From: Citrobacter freundii
GTDB lineage: Bacteria > Pseudomonadota > Gammaproteobacteria > Enterobacterales > Enterobacteriaceae
Reading direction: 5' to 3'
Length of the DNA stretch: 64,000 nucleotides
Assembly (NCBI RefSeq): GCF_011077955.1
Contig: NZ_JAALBX010000003.1
Location: 62,001-126,000, forward strand
Of the stretch, positions 35,632-45,908 are shown piece after piece. The position numbers were made by a program, and so were the translations under genes. The notes below the pieces were generated by a model that saw only the letters and a list, made by a program, of their open reading frames with translations, was not told where the DNA came from and did not search any database. How positions within the stretch are numbered: position 1 is the stretch's first letter; each line of letters begins with the position of its first letter.

Positions 35632-36345
35632 TTAACTCATAACGTTTGACCTTTCTCTTACCAGTGATAATGCCATTTTGATGTGATTTTCATTAGGTTT
35701 AAATCTTGACATATGACGGATGCAGATGACGGGAATAGACTTGCCGCTAAGTTTTGCAGAGAAAGCATATGTTGTGTAGTAACCGCTTTTTTGCGCATAA
35801 CATAGGGTGTCTGGATCGCCGAAGTGTTTGAGTAACAGGCTGGCGGCTGAAATAGATTGAAGGCCGTTGCTGTAAGCGATGATCATATCGGGCTCACACA
35901 AGGGGATAGTGATATGTTCAAAGTATGCCATTGAACGTTCAATAATGTCTTTGACGGTTGTATTAAACTTGTTTGCCTCAACTTTCAGTGACGCTGCGCT
36001 AGAGGAGCACATCAGCAATGCATTGGTATAAACGACATCTTCCCAATTGTAACCAAGGCTTATTGGTATCTGTTGTAACCGTTTGGCCAGGTGCGTGATC
36101 CCCCATGTACCTTGAGTACCTAAATGAACATTAGAGACACAGGGATTGGCATGATCCTTTAGAATAGATAATTTATTATTCATCTTACTATCTGCAGATG
36201 AGCCATTAAACCCTATCATAATAAGCCGTTTTCTGGAGGCAGGGGCAGCTAAAAGCTCAAAAGCGCAATCGTACGGCCTTCCTGCGAAATCAGCCAGACC
36301 AAAGCGGATAAGGCCATCGATAATAAATTCCCTAGTCTTATCCAT
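35632..36345 (-). CDS. Hypothetical protein with MIGFNGSSAD motif
   Basis: A 237-residue soluble protein that I do not recognise with confidence. It has LIMIGFNGSSADSKMNN near residue 41, WGITHLAKRLQQ near 80, VVYTNALLM near 103 and PDMIIAYSNGLQS near 153. The combination of a G-F/L-N-x-S-x-A-D strand, a TNA segment and a late P-D-x-I-I-A strand recalls DUF1643 or uracil-DNA-glycosylase-like folds, but this is only a pattern impression. It is followed by the symE remnant. GGAGA lies about 5 bases before the ATG. More AT-rich than the core. Confidence 0.6.
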   Translation of the reverse strand: MDKTREFIIDGLIRFGLADFAGRPYDCAFELLAAPASRKRLIMIGFNGSSADSKMNNKLSILKDHANPCVSNVHLGTQGTWGITHLAKRLQQIPISLGYNWEDVVYTNALLMCSSSAASLKVEANKFNTTVKDIIERSMAYFEHITIPLCEPDMIIAYSNGLQSISAASLLLKHFGDPDTLCYAQKSGYYTTYAFSAKLSGKSIPVICIRHMSRFKPNENHIKMALSLVRERSNVMS

Positions 36346-36836
36346 GATTCATTCTCCTGTTAAGATAATTTTTATTCATATAATATGGGAAAACTCTCCC
36401 CTTGGAAATTATTAATCACAAAATAATTATAATAATCTTATTAGGATGTGCGTTACATATAACATGTAGAAATATATGATTTACCACCAAAAAATTCATG
36501 ACCTGAAGAGGTAGAAATTCCTTGCGCTTTCTTGTAATCATAATTTTGCATTAGATTTTCAAGCGAGTCAGTAGGCATATCAGCACGAATTTTACCCGGT
36601 TGCGCTGTTAGGAGCATGGTACTTACTCAATTATTCATTCTGGCTCCTTTGCATTGCTAAGAACTATCATCGTTTCTTATGCAAAACAGACTATGTACAT
36701 TTACATGGTCTCTGTCTTGCATCAGTGATGGAATGGGCGGTAAACAGGAAAACGAAGGCCGCTATGCGGCCTGTCAGATATTCTCAGCGTTAATAATTAC
36801 TTATTGGCAGGATTTACAAAGTTAACCTTTCCAATA
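36346..36836. other. AT-rich accessory intergenic region
   Basis: A 491-base AT-rich region between the unknown gene and the acyltransferase. A minus-strand ORF at 36453-36617 is listed separately. Otherwise I see no gene, repeat or insertion sequence. Confidence 0.5.
36453..36617 (-). CDS. Candidate small ORF of unknown function
   Basis: A 54-codon ORF (MLLTAQPGKIRADMPTDSLENLM...) with ordinary soluble-protein composition, ending HEFFGGKSYISTCYM. There is no clear ribosome site. It could be a complete small gene or the 3' remnant of a larger one. I do not recognise it. Confidence 0.35.
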   Translation of the reverse strand: MLLTAQPGKIRADMPTDSLENLMQNYDYKKAQGISTSSGHEFFGGKSYISTCYM

Positions 36837-37409
36837 TTATTTTGATTGAATTAATCGGGAGGTTTTTGTCGTTACATATGTGCAGTTATCGGGTATGTTT
36901 TCCATAATAAATGACATCGCACCTATTTTAACGTTGTGCCCAATTTTCACTGATAACCCTAAAATACAGGAGTTGGCCCCGATATCGACATTGTGACCAA
37001 TAAATATACGATTCTGCTTACTATCTGAATCCTTTTGTCCAATTGTAGTATTTTGACGGATCACAAAGTTATCGCCAATATCAATATTGCCATGGATAAC
37101 AATCCCGGAATGATGAGGGATCATTAAACCTTTGCCTATGTTTGCACCTAAACCAATCTCACAACCATATTTTGAGGTTAGTTTCTCATTTATCTTTATG
37201 GCGCATTTACGCTGCCCTTTATTTCCATGAATATACATTTCATTAGCAAGACGCCACCACATTAAAAAATTCCTTTGGCGTTGCTTACCTTCACGCAGTA
37301 GTCTGTGCAAAATAAATCTATCTCTTCTTATTACTTCTGCTTTCCAGTAATAAAATAATTTCTCGTTATTTCCAAAAAGTATAAATTTCATTATGTGGAA
37401 GAATCGCAT
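36837..37409 (-). CDS. Serine-acetyltransferase-like hexapeptide acyltransferase
   Basis: A 190-residue protein from ATG 37409 (MRFFHIMKFILFGNNEKLFYY). The C-terminal half is a left-handed beta-helix with hexapeptide repeats (IGLGANIGKGLMIPHHSGIVIHGNIDIGDNFVIRQNTTIG and FIGHNVDIGANSCILGLSVKIGHNVKIGA), as in CysE and capsule or O-antigen acetyltransferases. The histidine of HHSGIVIHG corresponds to the active site in that family. The N-terminal part lacks the full CysE domain, so a polysaccharide or small-molecule acetyltransferase is more likely. The open frame reaches 37457 but AGAGACG precedes the chosen ATG. AT-rich, next to selC. Confidence 0.75.
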   Translation of the reverse strand: MRFFHIMKFILFGNNEKLFYYWKAEVIRRDRFILHRLLREGKQRQRNFLMWWRLANEMYIHGNKGQRKCAIKINEKLTSKYGCEIGLGANIGKGLMIPHHSGIVIHGNIDIGDNFVIRQNTTIGQKDSDSKQNRIFIGHNVDIGANSCILGLSVKIGHNVKIGAMSFIMENIPDNCTYVTTKTSRLIQSK

Positions 37410-37926
37410 AGTTATCGTCTCTCTGCGGTATAAATAACTTATGCTTATCGGCAGCAAGCGTAATAACTTTACATAAAGGCCTCGTTATTATTGTAAGACT
37501 GTGAGGCAAGATGGAATTTTTGCTATGAGGCAAATACCCTGGCGGTATCCAGTCTATATACCAGTGGCCGGAACAGCTTTCGTACATATTGAATGTGCTT
37601 TCGAGTCACCATCCGGGTGAATGCTGGAACGCAGGCAGTGTTGGCGCAATGGGTAACCACGTTCCCGAGCGATGAAATATTTTTGACGTATTAAAAGTGT
37701 GTTCATACCCATAGCAGCTATGTTGGCTCCAGGTCAGATGTGACTGACCAGTGCCTGTCATTCCCTGGATATGTTAGGCAATAGGCGCGTATAAAACCCA
37801 CCACCATCAGATAACTGCTGCGGCTTGTCTTTGAATTGGCTGTATCGAGTTGCGAACTATCAGGCTATTTCAATCAATTGAAAATAAAAGTTTTTTAGAT
37901 TATTTCTGAGGGATTTGGAAGAAGTT
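37410..37926. other. Region between the acyltransferase and the 3' end of selC
   Basis: A 517-base AT-rich stretch. A 33-codon plus-strand ORF at 37593-37694 (MCFRVTIRVNAGTQAVLAQW...) has no ribosome site and may be a gene fragment. No integrase and no repeat of the tRNA 3' end is seen. It marks the selC junction of the accessory segment. Confidence 0.45.
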
Positions 37927-38021
37927 TGGCGGAAGATCACAGGAGTCGAACCTGCCCGGGATCGCTGGCGACCCCAACTGGATTTGAAATCCAGCCGCCT
38001 CACCGGAGACGACGATCTTCC
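37927..38021 (-). tRNA. selC: tRNA-Sec (selenocysteine, anticodon UCA)
   Basis: A 95-base tRNA gene reading GGAAGATCGTCGTCTCCGG at the 5' end with encoded CCA at the 3' end (37927-37929). The anticodon TCA lies in GGATTTCAAATCC. The long variable arm and 8-bp acceptor stem are typical of tRNA-Sec, and it differs from E. coli selC at only a few positions as I remember it. SelA charges it with selenocysteine, inserted at UGA with SelB. It serves the fdoG UGA codon in this window. The 3' end of selC is a known integration hotspot, and accessory genes lie on that side here. Confidence 0.97.
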
Positions 38022-38051
38022 GAGCCTTCATTGCTACATGGAGGCCGGCGC

Positions 38052-38080
38052 ATTATAGGCGCGTTTCAGGCACTTACCAA
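38052..38080 (-). promoter_or_regulatory. selC promoter
   Basis: On the minus strand TTGGTA (38080-38075) and TATAAT (38057-38052) are spaced 17 bases apart, followed by a GC-rich discriminator (GCGCCGGCC) typical of stable-RNA promoters. Confidence 0.75.
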
Positions 38081-38313
38081 GACCTACCGCGTTCTTTTTT
38101 CTCCCGCATCGCCTGAATGCTAATCATCCGCAGTGTGAATGTAAAAGCCCGTCACGTTTCAAAATTTAATTGGTTTAAATATCAATAAGTTAATTTGATC
38201 ACAGAAAACAAGAAACATAAATAAATTACCAGAAAACACAATTCCACACGTTGCCAGACCGGGATAAAACACCTTAAGCGAAATTTTACGCTGTGCGATT
38301 AAGGATGGCCGTC

Positions 38314-39723
38314 ATGAGCGAGCACGTGTTATCGGTTAAAGAGAAAATTGGTTACGGCATGGGAGACGCCGCCAGCCATGTCATTTTTGATAACGTCATG
38401 CTTTATATGATGTTTTTTTATACCGATATTTTTGGTCTTCCCGCCGGGTTTGTCGGCACGCTGTTTCTGCTGGCCCGCGCGCTGGATGCCTTGTCCGATC
38501 CGGCCATGGGCCTGATTACCGACCGCACCCGCAGCCGTTGGGGCAAGTTTCGGCCATGGGTGCTTTTTGGCGCGCTGCCCTTTGGCGTGATCTGCGTTTT
38601 TGCCTATAGCTCGCCGGCGCTGAGCCTGAGCGGAAAAATGATTTACGCCGCCGTCACCTATACGTTGCTGACATTAATGTACACGGTGGTAAACATCCCG
38701 TATTGCGCGCTGGGCGGGGTGATCACAAGTGACCCGGAGCAGCGCATCTCCCTGCAATCCTGGCGTTTCGTGCTGGCGACCCTGGGCGGCATGCTCTCAA
38801 CGGTTTTGATGATGCCGCTGGTGCGGCTGATTGGCGGCGGTGATGACGCGTTTGGATTCCAGGGCGGCATCGCCGTGCTGGCGCTTGTCGCTTTTCTGAT
38901 GCTGGCGTTTTGCTTTTTCACCACCACAGAGCGCGTTGACGCGCCGCCCAGCACATCCTCTATGCGGGAAGATTTACGCGATATCCTGCAAAACGATCAA
39001 TGGCGTATTGTCGGGCTGCTCACGCTTCTTAATATCCTTGCGGTCTGCGTGCGCGGCGGGGCGATGATGTATTACGTCACCTGGATTATGGGCGATGCGA
39101 CGCTGTTCTCCTGGTTCCTTGGCGTGTACTGCGTTGGCAACTTGCTGGGTAGTGCGCTTGCCAAACCCCTCACCGACTGGAAATGCAAAGTCAGCGTATT
39201 CTGGTGGACCAACACCGCGCTGGCGGTGCTGAGCGTGGCGATGCTTTTCGTGCCGCTGCACGCCACCGTTTTAATGTTCGCCTTTATCTTTGTCATTGGC
39301 GTGCTGCACCAGCTCGTTACGCCTATCCAGTGGGTGATGATGTCCGATACCGTGGATTACGGCGAATGGCGCAACGGCAAACGCCTCACCGGCATCAGCT
39401 TCGCGGGGACGCTGTTTGTGCTGAAACTGGGCCTGGCGCTGGGCGGCGCGCTGATTGGCTGGATGCTGGCAGGCAGCGGTTATGACGCCACCGCGCACGC
39501 CCAAAATCACGCCACGCTTACCACCATCCTTGTGTTGTTTACGCTCGTACCCGGCCTCTGCTATGTGCTGAGCGCCCTTATCGCCAAACGCTTCTATACC
39601 CTGAAAACGCCGCTTTTGCGCCATATCTTAAGCGAGCTGGGGCAGCATGCGCGCGACCATCAACAGGAATTTGAAACGTCACCGGTCAGTAAAGACCTGA
39701 ACCAGTCTGAGGGACAGAGATGA
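38314..39723 (+). CDS. yicJ: YicJ-type glycoside:cation symporter
   Basis: A 469-residue member of the GPH (glycoside-pentoside-hexuronide) symporter family, with twelve predicted membrane segments. It matches E. coli YicJ from [22 protein letters not shown] onward and carries the family motif [17 protein letters not shown] near residue 70. It likely imports alpha-xylosides for YicI. The start at 38314 has AAGG about 9 bases upstream; the frame extends to 38293. It overlaps yicI by 4 bases. Confidence 0.93.
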   Translation: MSEHVLSVKEKIGYGMGDAASHVIFDNVMLYMMFFYTDIFGLPAGFVGTLFLLARALDALSDPAMGLITDRTRSRWGKFRPWVLFGALPFGVICVFAYSSPALSLSGKMIYAAVTYTLLTLMYTVVNIPYCALGGVITSDPEQRISLQSWRFVLATLGGMLSTVLMMPLVRLIGGGDDAFGFQGGIAVLALVAFLMLAFCFFTTTERVDAPPSTSSMREDLRDILQNDQWRIVGLLTLLNILAVCVRGGAMMYYVTWIMGDATLFSWFLGVYCVGNLLGSALAKPLTDWKCKVSVFWWTNTALAVLSVAMLFVPLHATVLMFAFIFVIGVLHQLVTPIQWVMMSDTVDYGEWRNGKRLTGISFAGTLFVLKLGLALGGALIGWMLAGSGYDATAHAQNHATLTTILVLFTLVPGLCYVLSALIAKRFYTLKTPLLRHILSELGQHARDHQQEFETSPVSKDLNQSEGQR

Positions 39724-42044
39724 AAATTAGCGATGGAAACTGGCTTATCCAACCGGGTTTAACGGTAACGCATCCGCTACAGGTGTTTGATGTTGAACTG
39801 CATGATAACGAGATGGTGGTATATGCCGCGCCGCGTGACGTGCGTGAACGCGCCTGGCAGCTCGACACGCCATTATTCACTCTGCGCTTTTTCTCGCCGC
39901 AGCAGGGCCTCATTGGTGTGCGTATCGAGCATTTTCAGGGCAGGGTAGACCGCGGCCCACATTACCCGCTGAACGTGCAGGAAAATGTGCCGGTAACGAT
40001 GCAAAACACGGCGGCATTTGCCGGGCTTACCAGTGGCAATTTGAGTGTGCGGGTAACCAAAGGGGAAGTATGGGCGCTCGATTTTCTGCGCGACGGCGTG
40101 CGCATTACCGGCAGTCAGGCCAAAAACAGCGGCTACGTGCAGGATGGCAATACCTCGCGCCAGTATATGTTCGAACGGCTGGATCTCAGCGTAGGCGAAA
40201 CCGTGTATGGCCTGGGTGAGCGCTTCACCGCGCTGGTGCGTAACGGCCAGACAGTGGAAACCTGGAATCGCGACGGCGGCACCAGCACGGAACAGGCGTA
40301 TAAAAATATTCCGTTTTATCTCTCCCGGTACGGCTATGGGGTGCTGGTGAATCATCCTGAATGCGTGTCGTTTGAAATCGGCTCTGAGAAAGTCTCGAAA
40401 GTGCAGTTCAGCGTGGAAGGGGAATACCTGGAGTATTTTGTGATTGACGGGCCAACGCCGAAAGCGGTGCTTGACCGTTACACCCGCCTCACGGGCCGTC
40501 CTGCCTTGCCGCCTGCGTGGTCGTTCGGGCTGTGGCTGACCACCTCGTTTACCACCCAATACGATGAAGCCACCGTTAACCGTTTTATCGACGGTATGGC
40601 GGCGCGCAAACTGCCGCTTCATGTGTTCCATTTTGATTGCTTCTGGATGAAGGCGTTCCAGTGGTGCGATTTTGAATGGGACCCCGCAACGTTCCCGGAT
40701 CCAGTTGGCATGCTACAGCGCCTGAAAGCGCGCGGCCTGAAAATATGCGTGTGGATAAATCCGTATATGGGGCAGAAATCGCCGCTGTTTCGCGAGGGCA
40801 TGGAAAAGGGCTACTTACTCAAACGCCCGAACGGCGCGGTGTGGCAGTGGGATAAATGGCAGCCAGGCATGGCGATTGTCGATTTCACCAATCCAGCGGC
40901 GTGTACGTGGTATGCCGGTCATCTTAAGCGGCTGGTGAAAATGGGTGTGGATTGTTTCAAAACCGACTTCGGCGAGCGTATCCCGACCGATGTGGTGTGG
41001 CATGACGGTTCCGACCCGCAGAAAATGCATAACCATTACGCCTGGCTCTACAACAAGCTGGTATGGGACGTGTTGAAAGAGACCGTCGGTGAAGAAGAGG
41101 CGGTGCTGTTCGCCCGCTCGGCGTCCGTGGGCGCGCAGCAGTTTCCGGTTCACTGGGGCGGTGATTGTTACGCCAACTATGAATCCATGGCGGAGAGTTT
41201 GCGCGGCGGGCTGTCCATCGGGCTTTCGGGTTTTGGTTTCTGGAGCCACGATATTGGCGGCTTTGAGAACACCGCGCCTGCGCATGTTTATAAACGCTGG
41301 TGCGCCTTCGGGTTGCTTTCCAGCCACAGCCGCCTGCACGGCAGCAAATCCTACCGGGTACCCTGGGCGTATGATGATGAGGCCTGCGATGTGGTTCGCC
41401 ACTTCACCGAACTGAAATGCCGCCTGATGCCCTATTTATATCGTCAGGCGATGACGGCGAATGCTGTAGGTACGCCGATGATGCGCGCCATGATGCTTGA
41501 ATTCCCTGACGATCCGGCCTGCGACTATCTTGATCGCCAGTATATGCTGGGTGATTCGCTTCTGGTGGCGCCCGTATTCAGCGAGGCGGGCGACGTGGCG
41601 TTCTGGCTGCCGGAAGGGCGCTGGACGCATCTATGGCACAACGACGTGCAAACGGGCAGCCGCTGGCTTAAACAATGCCACGATTTCCTGAGCCTGCCGG
41701 TTTATGTGCGCGACAACACGCTACTGGCACTGGGCAATAATGACCAAAAGCCGGATTACCCCTGGCATGAGGGCACCGCATTCCAGCTGTTTAACCTCGA
41801 CGAGGGGCGGGAAGTGCAGTGCGATGTACCCACGACGAACGGTTCGGTGGCGTTTACACTGTACGTGAAACGCGAGGGCAACAAACTGATGGCGTGGGGC
41901 GAGGGCAACGCCACCAACTGGACGCTGTGCCTGCGCAATATTCACCAGTTTACTGCGGTGACTACTGCCAATGTCTGTCCGGGCGAACTGGGCCTGATTG
42001 TGACACCGATGAGCGGCGCGCAGTCGTTTAGCGTCACGCTGTAA
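39720..42044 (+). CDS. yicI: Alpha-xylosidase YicI (GH31)
   Basis: A 774-residue glycoside hydrolase family 31 enzyme (E. coli YicI 772). The nucleophile motif is KTDFGERIP near residue 415-423 and the acid/base aspartate is in [13 protein letters not shown] near 482. It hydrolyses alpha-1,6-xylosidic bonds such as isoprimeverose from xyloglucan. Its ATG overlaps the yicJ stop, so transport and hydrolysis are coupled. A strong hairpin with a TTCG loop follows. Confidence 0.96.
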   Translation: MKISDGNWLIQPGLTVTHPLQVFDVELHDNEMVVYAAPRDVRERAWQLDTPLFTLRFFSPQQGLIGVRIEHFQGRVDRGPHYPLNVQENVPVTMQNTAAFAGLTSGNLSVRVTKGEVWALDFLRDGVRITGSQAKNSGYVQDGNTSRQYMFERLDLSVGETVYGLGERFTALVRNGQTVETWNRDGGTSTEQAYKNIPFYLSRYGYGVLVNHPECVSFEIGSEKVSKVQFSVEGEYLEYFVIDGPTPKAVLDRYTRLTGRPALPPAWSFGLWLTTSFTTQYDEATVNRFIDGMAARKLPLHVFHFDCFWMKAFQWCDFEWDPATFPDPVGMLQRLKARGLKICVWINPYMGQKSPLFREGMEKGYLLKRPNGAVWQWDKWQPGMAIVDFTNPAACTWYAGHLKRLVKMGVDCFKTDFGERIPTDVVWHDGSDPQKMHNHYAWLYNKLVWDVLKETVGEEEAVLFARSASVGAQQFPVHWGGDCYANYESMAESLRGGLSIGLSGFGFWSHDIGGFENTAPAHVYKRWCAFGLLSSHSRLHGSKSYRVPWAYDDEACDVVRHFTELKCRLMPYLYRQAMTANAVGTPMMRAMMLEFPDDPACDYLDRQYMLGDSLLVAPVFSEAGDVAFWLPEGRWTHLWHNDVQTGSRWLKQCHDFLSLPVYVRDNTLLALGNNDQKPDYPWHEGTAFQLFNLDEGREVQCDVPTTNGSVAFTLYVKREGNKLMAWGEGNATNWTLCLRNIHQFTAVTTANVCPGELGLIVTPMSGAQSFSVTL

Positions 42045-42055
42045 ATCCTCTTCAC

Positions 42056-42073
42056 CGCCGCCTTCGGGCGGCG
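42056..42073. terminator. Hairpin between yicI and the esterase
   Basis: CGCCGCC (42056-42062), a TTCG tetraloop and GGCGGCG (42067-42073) form a very stable stem between convergent genes. No long T-run follows. Confidence 0.7.
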
Positions 42074-42078
42074 TACTG

Positions 42079-42993
42079 TTATTTACGATTTGCCAGACGC
42101 CATGTCACATCACGCATCAGATCCCGGGCGCTTTGGCTGATGCCGCCAAGCTGAAAGAAACCGTGGATCACGCCAAGCCAGCGCTGGCAGGTGCAGCTTA
42201 CGCCTTGCTCTGTAAGACGTGCAAAAAGCGCCTCGCCTTCATCGCAGAGCGGATCGAATTCTGCGGTGACGATATGCACGGGCGGCAAACCGGCAAAATC
42301 GTCGCGCCATAGCGGGCTGGCTTCAGGGTGGAGGCGAGTGCAGGTGGCCAGATAGGTATCGTAGCCGGTCAAAAGCACTTCGCGAGTAATGACATAATCC
42401 AACCCGTTGCGGGTATAACTTTCGAAGTGCGCCGTCGCGTCCAGCATGGGATAAATCAGCACTAGCTGCGATGGCTGCCAGCCGCCGCTGGCTTTAAGGC
42501 GCAGCGCGGTTACCAGCGCGAGATGCCCGCCAGCGCTGTCGCCCGCAAGGGTAATTCGAGTGGGATCAATTCCCAGCGTATCGGCATGCTGCGCAATAAA
42601 CCGCGCGGCGCATTCCGCATCATCATGCGCCGCCGGATAGACGTGTTCAGGCGCCAGACGATAGCGCACGGCGATAATTCGGCAGCCGCTAAAAAATGCC
42701 AGTTGCCGCAGTTGATTATCGTGAGTTTCAAACCCGCCGCTGACAAAACATCCGCCATGGTAATAAATCACTGCCGGTAAATGCGCTTCGCCGTTGAGCG
42801 GCGACACCACGCGCAGCGATATGCCTTCAAGTGTGATGTCTTTTACCTCGACGCGCTGCTCAATATCGCCCGCCAGCGCGGCGCTGGCGATATAGCCCGC
42901 GCGCCGTTCATCGATGGTTTTACTCCGTATTGACGGTCTTCCGGCAGCGATAAACGCTTTGACCAGTGTTGCTATTCCCTCTTCTAACGCCAT
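42079..42993 (-). CDS. Alpha/beta hydrolase, hormone-sensitive-lipase family
   Basis: A 304-residue esterase/lipase. The oxyanion-hole HGG is in YYHGGCFVSGG near residue 78; the nucleophile elbow GDSAGGHLA is near residue 152; the acid is in AEFDPLCDEG near 245 and the histidine in GVIHGFF near 275, completing the triad. It resembles Aes and other HSL-type carboxylesterases acting on short-chain esters. No signal peptide, so cytoplasmic. Natural substrate unknown. Confidence 0.85.
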   Translation of the reverse strand: MALEEGIATLVKAFIAAGRPSIRSKTIDERRAGYIASAALAGDIEQRVEVKDITLEGISLRVVSPLNGEAHLPAVIYYHGGCFVSGGFETHDNQLRQLAFFSGCRIIAVRYRLAPEHVYPAAHDDAECAARFIAQHADTLGIDPTRITLAGDSAGGHLALVTALRLKASGGWQPSQLVLIYPMLDATAHFESYTRNGLDYVITREVLLTGYDTYLATCTRLHPEASPLWRDDFAGLPPVHIVTAEFDPLCDEGEALFARLTEQGVSCTCQRWLGVIHGFFQLGGISQSARDLMRDVTWRLANRK

Positions 42994-43414
42994 TTTTTTG
43001 CCCGGTTAATCTGTATGGATATACAGTAATTTAGCCTGGCGAAACGTGGGATCACAAGGCTGGTTTGCTAAAAAAGCAGTTTCTGGAAAGCATCTCGCAA
43101 AACAGGATTTGTGAGCGTACTTATCTTGCACGGCGTCGTGCGTTTTGAAGGCCGAGTTATTGCCTGGAGCACTTGAGCAATATCTGGATCGACAAAGCAA
43201 AGATGCTATTTCTCACGCAAAGGGATGATGGGAAAGGCATTAAGGGCGAGCTTGCCTGTGAACGCAAATGGCATGAAGAAGGGGGTACTGAAAAGAGGCT
43301 AAAAACAACGTAACTAACTGAATATGTCTCGCTAAACGTCGCAAGCCTGGTGATGCTGTCATTTACAATAATTCCCGCCTTCTACCGAAGACGGGAATCA
43401 ACATCGCAGGGAGA
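42994..43414. other. Intergenic region between esterase and fdhE
   Basis: A 421-base region without a gene I can support. A short plus-strand run ending LEQYLDRQSKDAISHAKG (stop near 43230) looks protein-like and may be a decayed fragment. A hairpin near 43371-43398 could end fdhE transcripts. Confidence 0.45.
43371..43398 (-). terminator. Weak hairpin after fdhE
   Basis: ATTCCCG-C-CTTC pairs with GAAG-A-CGGGAAT around a short loop. On the minus strand it is followed by TATTGT rather than a clean T-run, so termination is uncertain. Confidence 0.45.
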
Positions 43415-44344
43415 TTATTCCCCTTCGCCCGGGAACAGGAACGGGTTAATGGAACTGCGGGCGAAGCCCTCTTGTTCCATTCGCGCGTCCAGCACCAGCG
43501 AAGCGAGGTCGTCTGCCACCGCGTCCACTTTCGGGTCTTTTTCCTGATACAGGATCTTCAGGTACGTACCGCAGTCACCGCAGCTTTCCGCTTTAATCGC
43601 CGCCTGCTCGCTGTCGAGCGACCAGTAATGTAAATCACGGGTTTGCTCGCAGTTGCTGCATTTGACGCGTACCACGTGCCACTCGGTTTCACACAGGTTG
43701 CAATGCAAATAGCGCAAACCGTTGGTGGTGCCGATCTGTACGATGCTGGAAACCGGCATTGACCCGCACACCGGGCAGAACTGACGCTGTTCGCCGTATT
43801 CCGCGCGCGCTTTGCCGGGGATCAGGCTTGCCATTTGCGCCCAGTAAAGCGACAGCGCCGCCCAGATGAACGGGGCTTTGTCGCTGCTGACGGTACCAAA
43901 ATCCGCCGCGAACAGCGCGCTCGCCATCTCTTCCAGTTCCTGGCCTGAGGCCTTTTCCAGATTTTCGATGACGGCCAGCGCCGTGCCGCTCATTTCCGGT
44001 TTCAGCTCGGCAATCATTGAGTGCAAAAGCTTCTGCCAGTGGGCGTCGCGCGGCAGGACATGGATATCGAGCGGCGGTTTACCCTGGGCGGCGGCCTCTT
44101 TGATGCGCGCCGTTAAATCCATCTCCAGCGGGTGGTCATACAGCACCACTTCCTGGGCGTGGGCGATAAGCGCCGCAAAGCGCAGAAAATCGCCCAGCGG
44201 ATTGCTTTCGGCTAACTCGCGCAGGCGTTCTGCGCGGCGGTTATAGAGGTTTTTCAGCCGGGGGAACAATAACGGCGGAATCATATCCGCCGTATGTTTT
44301 TCGCCCTTCTCCAGCTGATCTTGCGGGATGATGCGAATACTCAT
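43415..44344 (-). CDS. fdhE: Formate dehydrogenase accessory protein FdhE
   Basis: A 309-residue FdhE, same length as in E. coli. It has four CxxC-type pairs, including [20 protein letters not shown] and CGDCGTYL, that bind iron in this rubredoxin-like protein. FdhE binds the catalytic subunits of formate dehydrogenases N and O and is needed for their activity or quality control. It overlaps fdoI by 4 bases and ends the operon. Confidence 0.95.
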   Translation of the reverse strand: MSIRIIPQDQLEKGEKHTADMIPPLLFPRLKNLYNRRAERLRELAESNPLGDFLRFAALIAHAQEVVLYDHPLEMDLTARIKEAAAQGKPPLDIHVLPRDAHWQKLLHSMIAELKPEMSGTALAVIENLEKASGQELEEMASALFAADFGTVSSDKAPFIWAALSLYWAQMASLIPGKARAEYGEQRQFCPVCGSMPVSSIVQIGTTNGLRYLHCNLCETEWHVVRVKCSNCEQTRDLHYWSLDSEQAAIKAESCGDCGTYLKILYQEKDPKVDAVADDLASLVLDARMEQEGFARSSINPFLFPGEGE

Positions 44345-44976
44345 TCAGTCGATTTATCCTGTTTTTCGCGCACTTCGCGATACCAGCGCGGGTGATGTTT
44401 CTTAGCCCATGCGGAGGTGACCCAGCCTTCGACCATTGCGGTAATGGTGCCTTTCACCCACAGGGCGGCGTAAATATGCACCATAATAACCACAATCAGG
44501 GCGACCGCGGCAAACGAATGTACCATCAGCGCTACGCGGATCACCGGAATCGAGAAGACCGGGGCGAAATACGGACGCCAAATAATGACGCCGCTTGCCA
44601 ACAGCAACACCAGGAAGATAATCGCCGCCCAGAAAACGCATTTCTGACCGAAATTATAACGTCCGGTGTCACCTACTTCGTCGTTAACGATAATCTTACG
44701 AATATTCTTCGCCCAAAAGATATCCTCACGATTGATTAGATTGTGGTGCCAGTATCTAAAAAACATGATGATAAACGACGCAAACATCACCACCCCGACA
44801 AACGGGTGAACGATCCTTGCCAGTTGCGGCGTACCCATAATCTGCATCAACCAGTTGAAGGAGGGGAACAGGAACCCCAACCCGCTCACCGCCGCCAGAA
44901 TGAAGCAGAAGGCCGTGATCCAGTGGTTGATGCGCTCGGGCGCGGTATAGCGCACGATCGTATTACGTTTCCTCAT
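44341..44976 (-). CDS. fdoI: Formate dehydrogenase-O cytochrome b556 subunit FdoI
   Basis: A 211-residue inner membrane cytochrome (E. coli FdoI 211) with four hydrophobic segments. Conserved histidines for haem b lie in [12 protein letters not shown] near residue 16, RYWHHNL near 74, and [26 protein letters not shown] near 145-170. It anchors FdoGH and passes electrons to quinone. It overlaps fdoH and fdhE by 4 bases each. Confidence 0.95.
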   Translation of the reverse strand: MRKRNTIVRYTAPERINHWITAFCFILAAVSGLGFLFPSFNWLMQIMGTPQLARIVHPFVGVVMFASFIIMFFRYWHHNLINREDIFWAKNIRKIIVNDEVGDTGRYNFGQKCVFWAAIIFLVLLLASGVIIWRPYFAPVFSIPVIRVALMVHSFAAVALIVVIMVHIYAALWVKGTITAMVEGWVTSAWAKKHHPRWYREVREKQDKSTE

Positions 44977-45896
44977 TTGCGCCCCTCCTCACGATCGTCA
45001 CGAGGTTGGTCTTTTTCCTCATGAAGATTGTCTTCTTCATCATCCGCACGGTTCGGGCCGACGCCGACATAGTGGAATACGCTGGCGGCGAAGGTGGCGG
45101 CAAAGCCAATCGCGGCAAGCGGCTTCCAGACGCCTTTCCAGAATTTAACGGTTTCGCTGATTTCCGGGTTTTCCGGCAGCCCGTGATACAGATTCGGGTT
45201 GTCGGCGTGATGCAGCACGTACATGACGTGCGTCCCGCCCACCCCGGCCGGATCGTACAGGCCTGCTTTTTCATAACCACGGGTTTTCAGTTCCGCCACG
45301 CGCTCACCGGCAAGCTCTTTCATGTCTTCTTTCGAGCCGAAGTGAATCGCCCCGGTCGGACACGTTTTCACGCACGCCGGTTCCTGGCCCACGGTTACGC
45401 GGTCCACGCACAGGGTGCATTTGTAGACGCGGTTATCTTCCGGGTTCAGGCGCGGAACGTCGAACGGACAACCGGCGATGCAGTAGCCGCAGCCGATGCA
45501 CTGCTCGGACTGAAAATCGACAATCCCGTTAGCGTACTGAATGATTGCCCCTTCCGCCGGGCACGCCTTCAGGCAGCCCGGATCCGCGCAGTGCATACAG
45601 CCATCTTTGCGGATAAGCCATTCCAGTTTGTCGTTTTGCTCCACTTCCGAGAAGCGCATCACCGTCCAGGTTTTCGCGGTGAGATCCGCAGGGTTGTCAT
45701 ACACCCCCACGTTGTGACCCACTTCGTCACGCAGGTCATTCCACTCGGAACACGCCACCTGACAGGCTTTACAGCCGATGCAGGTGGTCACGTCGATAAG
45801 CTTCGCCACTTCCTGCTGGTGGTCCCGCGCGTGAGGCGCGGGGGTGAAACCGTTAGTCGCGGAACGACGGATAATGTCTTGCGATTGATAAGCCAT
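44973..45896 (-). CDS. fdoH: Formate dehydrogenase-O iron-sulphur subunit FdoH
   Basis: A 307-residue ferredoxin-type subunit (E. coli 300). Four [4Fe-4S] clusters: [14 protein letters not shown] near 38, [14 protein letters not shown] near 99, [12 protein letters not shown] near 133 and CTLCVDRV...CVKTCP near 155-180. A membrane anchor helix lies near residues 258-275. It carries electrons from FdoG to FdoI. It starts 12 bases after fdoG. Confidence 0.96.
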   Translation of the reverse strand: MAYQSQDIIRRSATNGFTPAPHARDHQQEVAKLIDVTTCIGCKACQVACSEWNDLRDEVGHNVGVYDNPADLTAKTWTVMRFSEVEQNDKLEWLIRKDGCMHCADPGCLKACPAEGAIIQYANGIVDFQSEQCIGCGYCIAGCPFDVPRLNPEDNRVYKCTLCVDRVTVGQEPACVKTCPTGAIHFGSKEDMKELAGERVAELKTRGYEKAGLYDPAGVGGTHVMYVLHHADNPNLYHGLPENPEISETVKFWKGVWKPLAAIGFAATFAASVFHYVGVGPNRADDEEDNLHEEKDQPRDDREEGRK

Positions 45897-45908
45897 AAGT
45901 CGTCTCCG

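Noticed and set aside
37927-38021. Possible att duplication at selC
   Set aside because: I could not find a second copy of the tRNA 3' end in the window, so no attL/attR pair is claimed.
43006-43200. 64-codon minus-strand ORF upstream of the esterase gene
   Set aside because: Unlikely composition, no ribosome site, no recognisable family.
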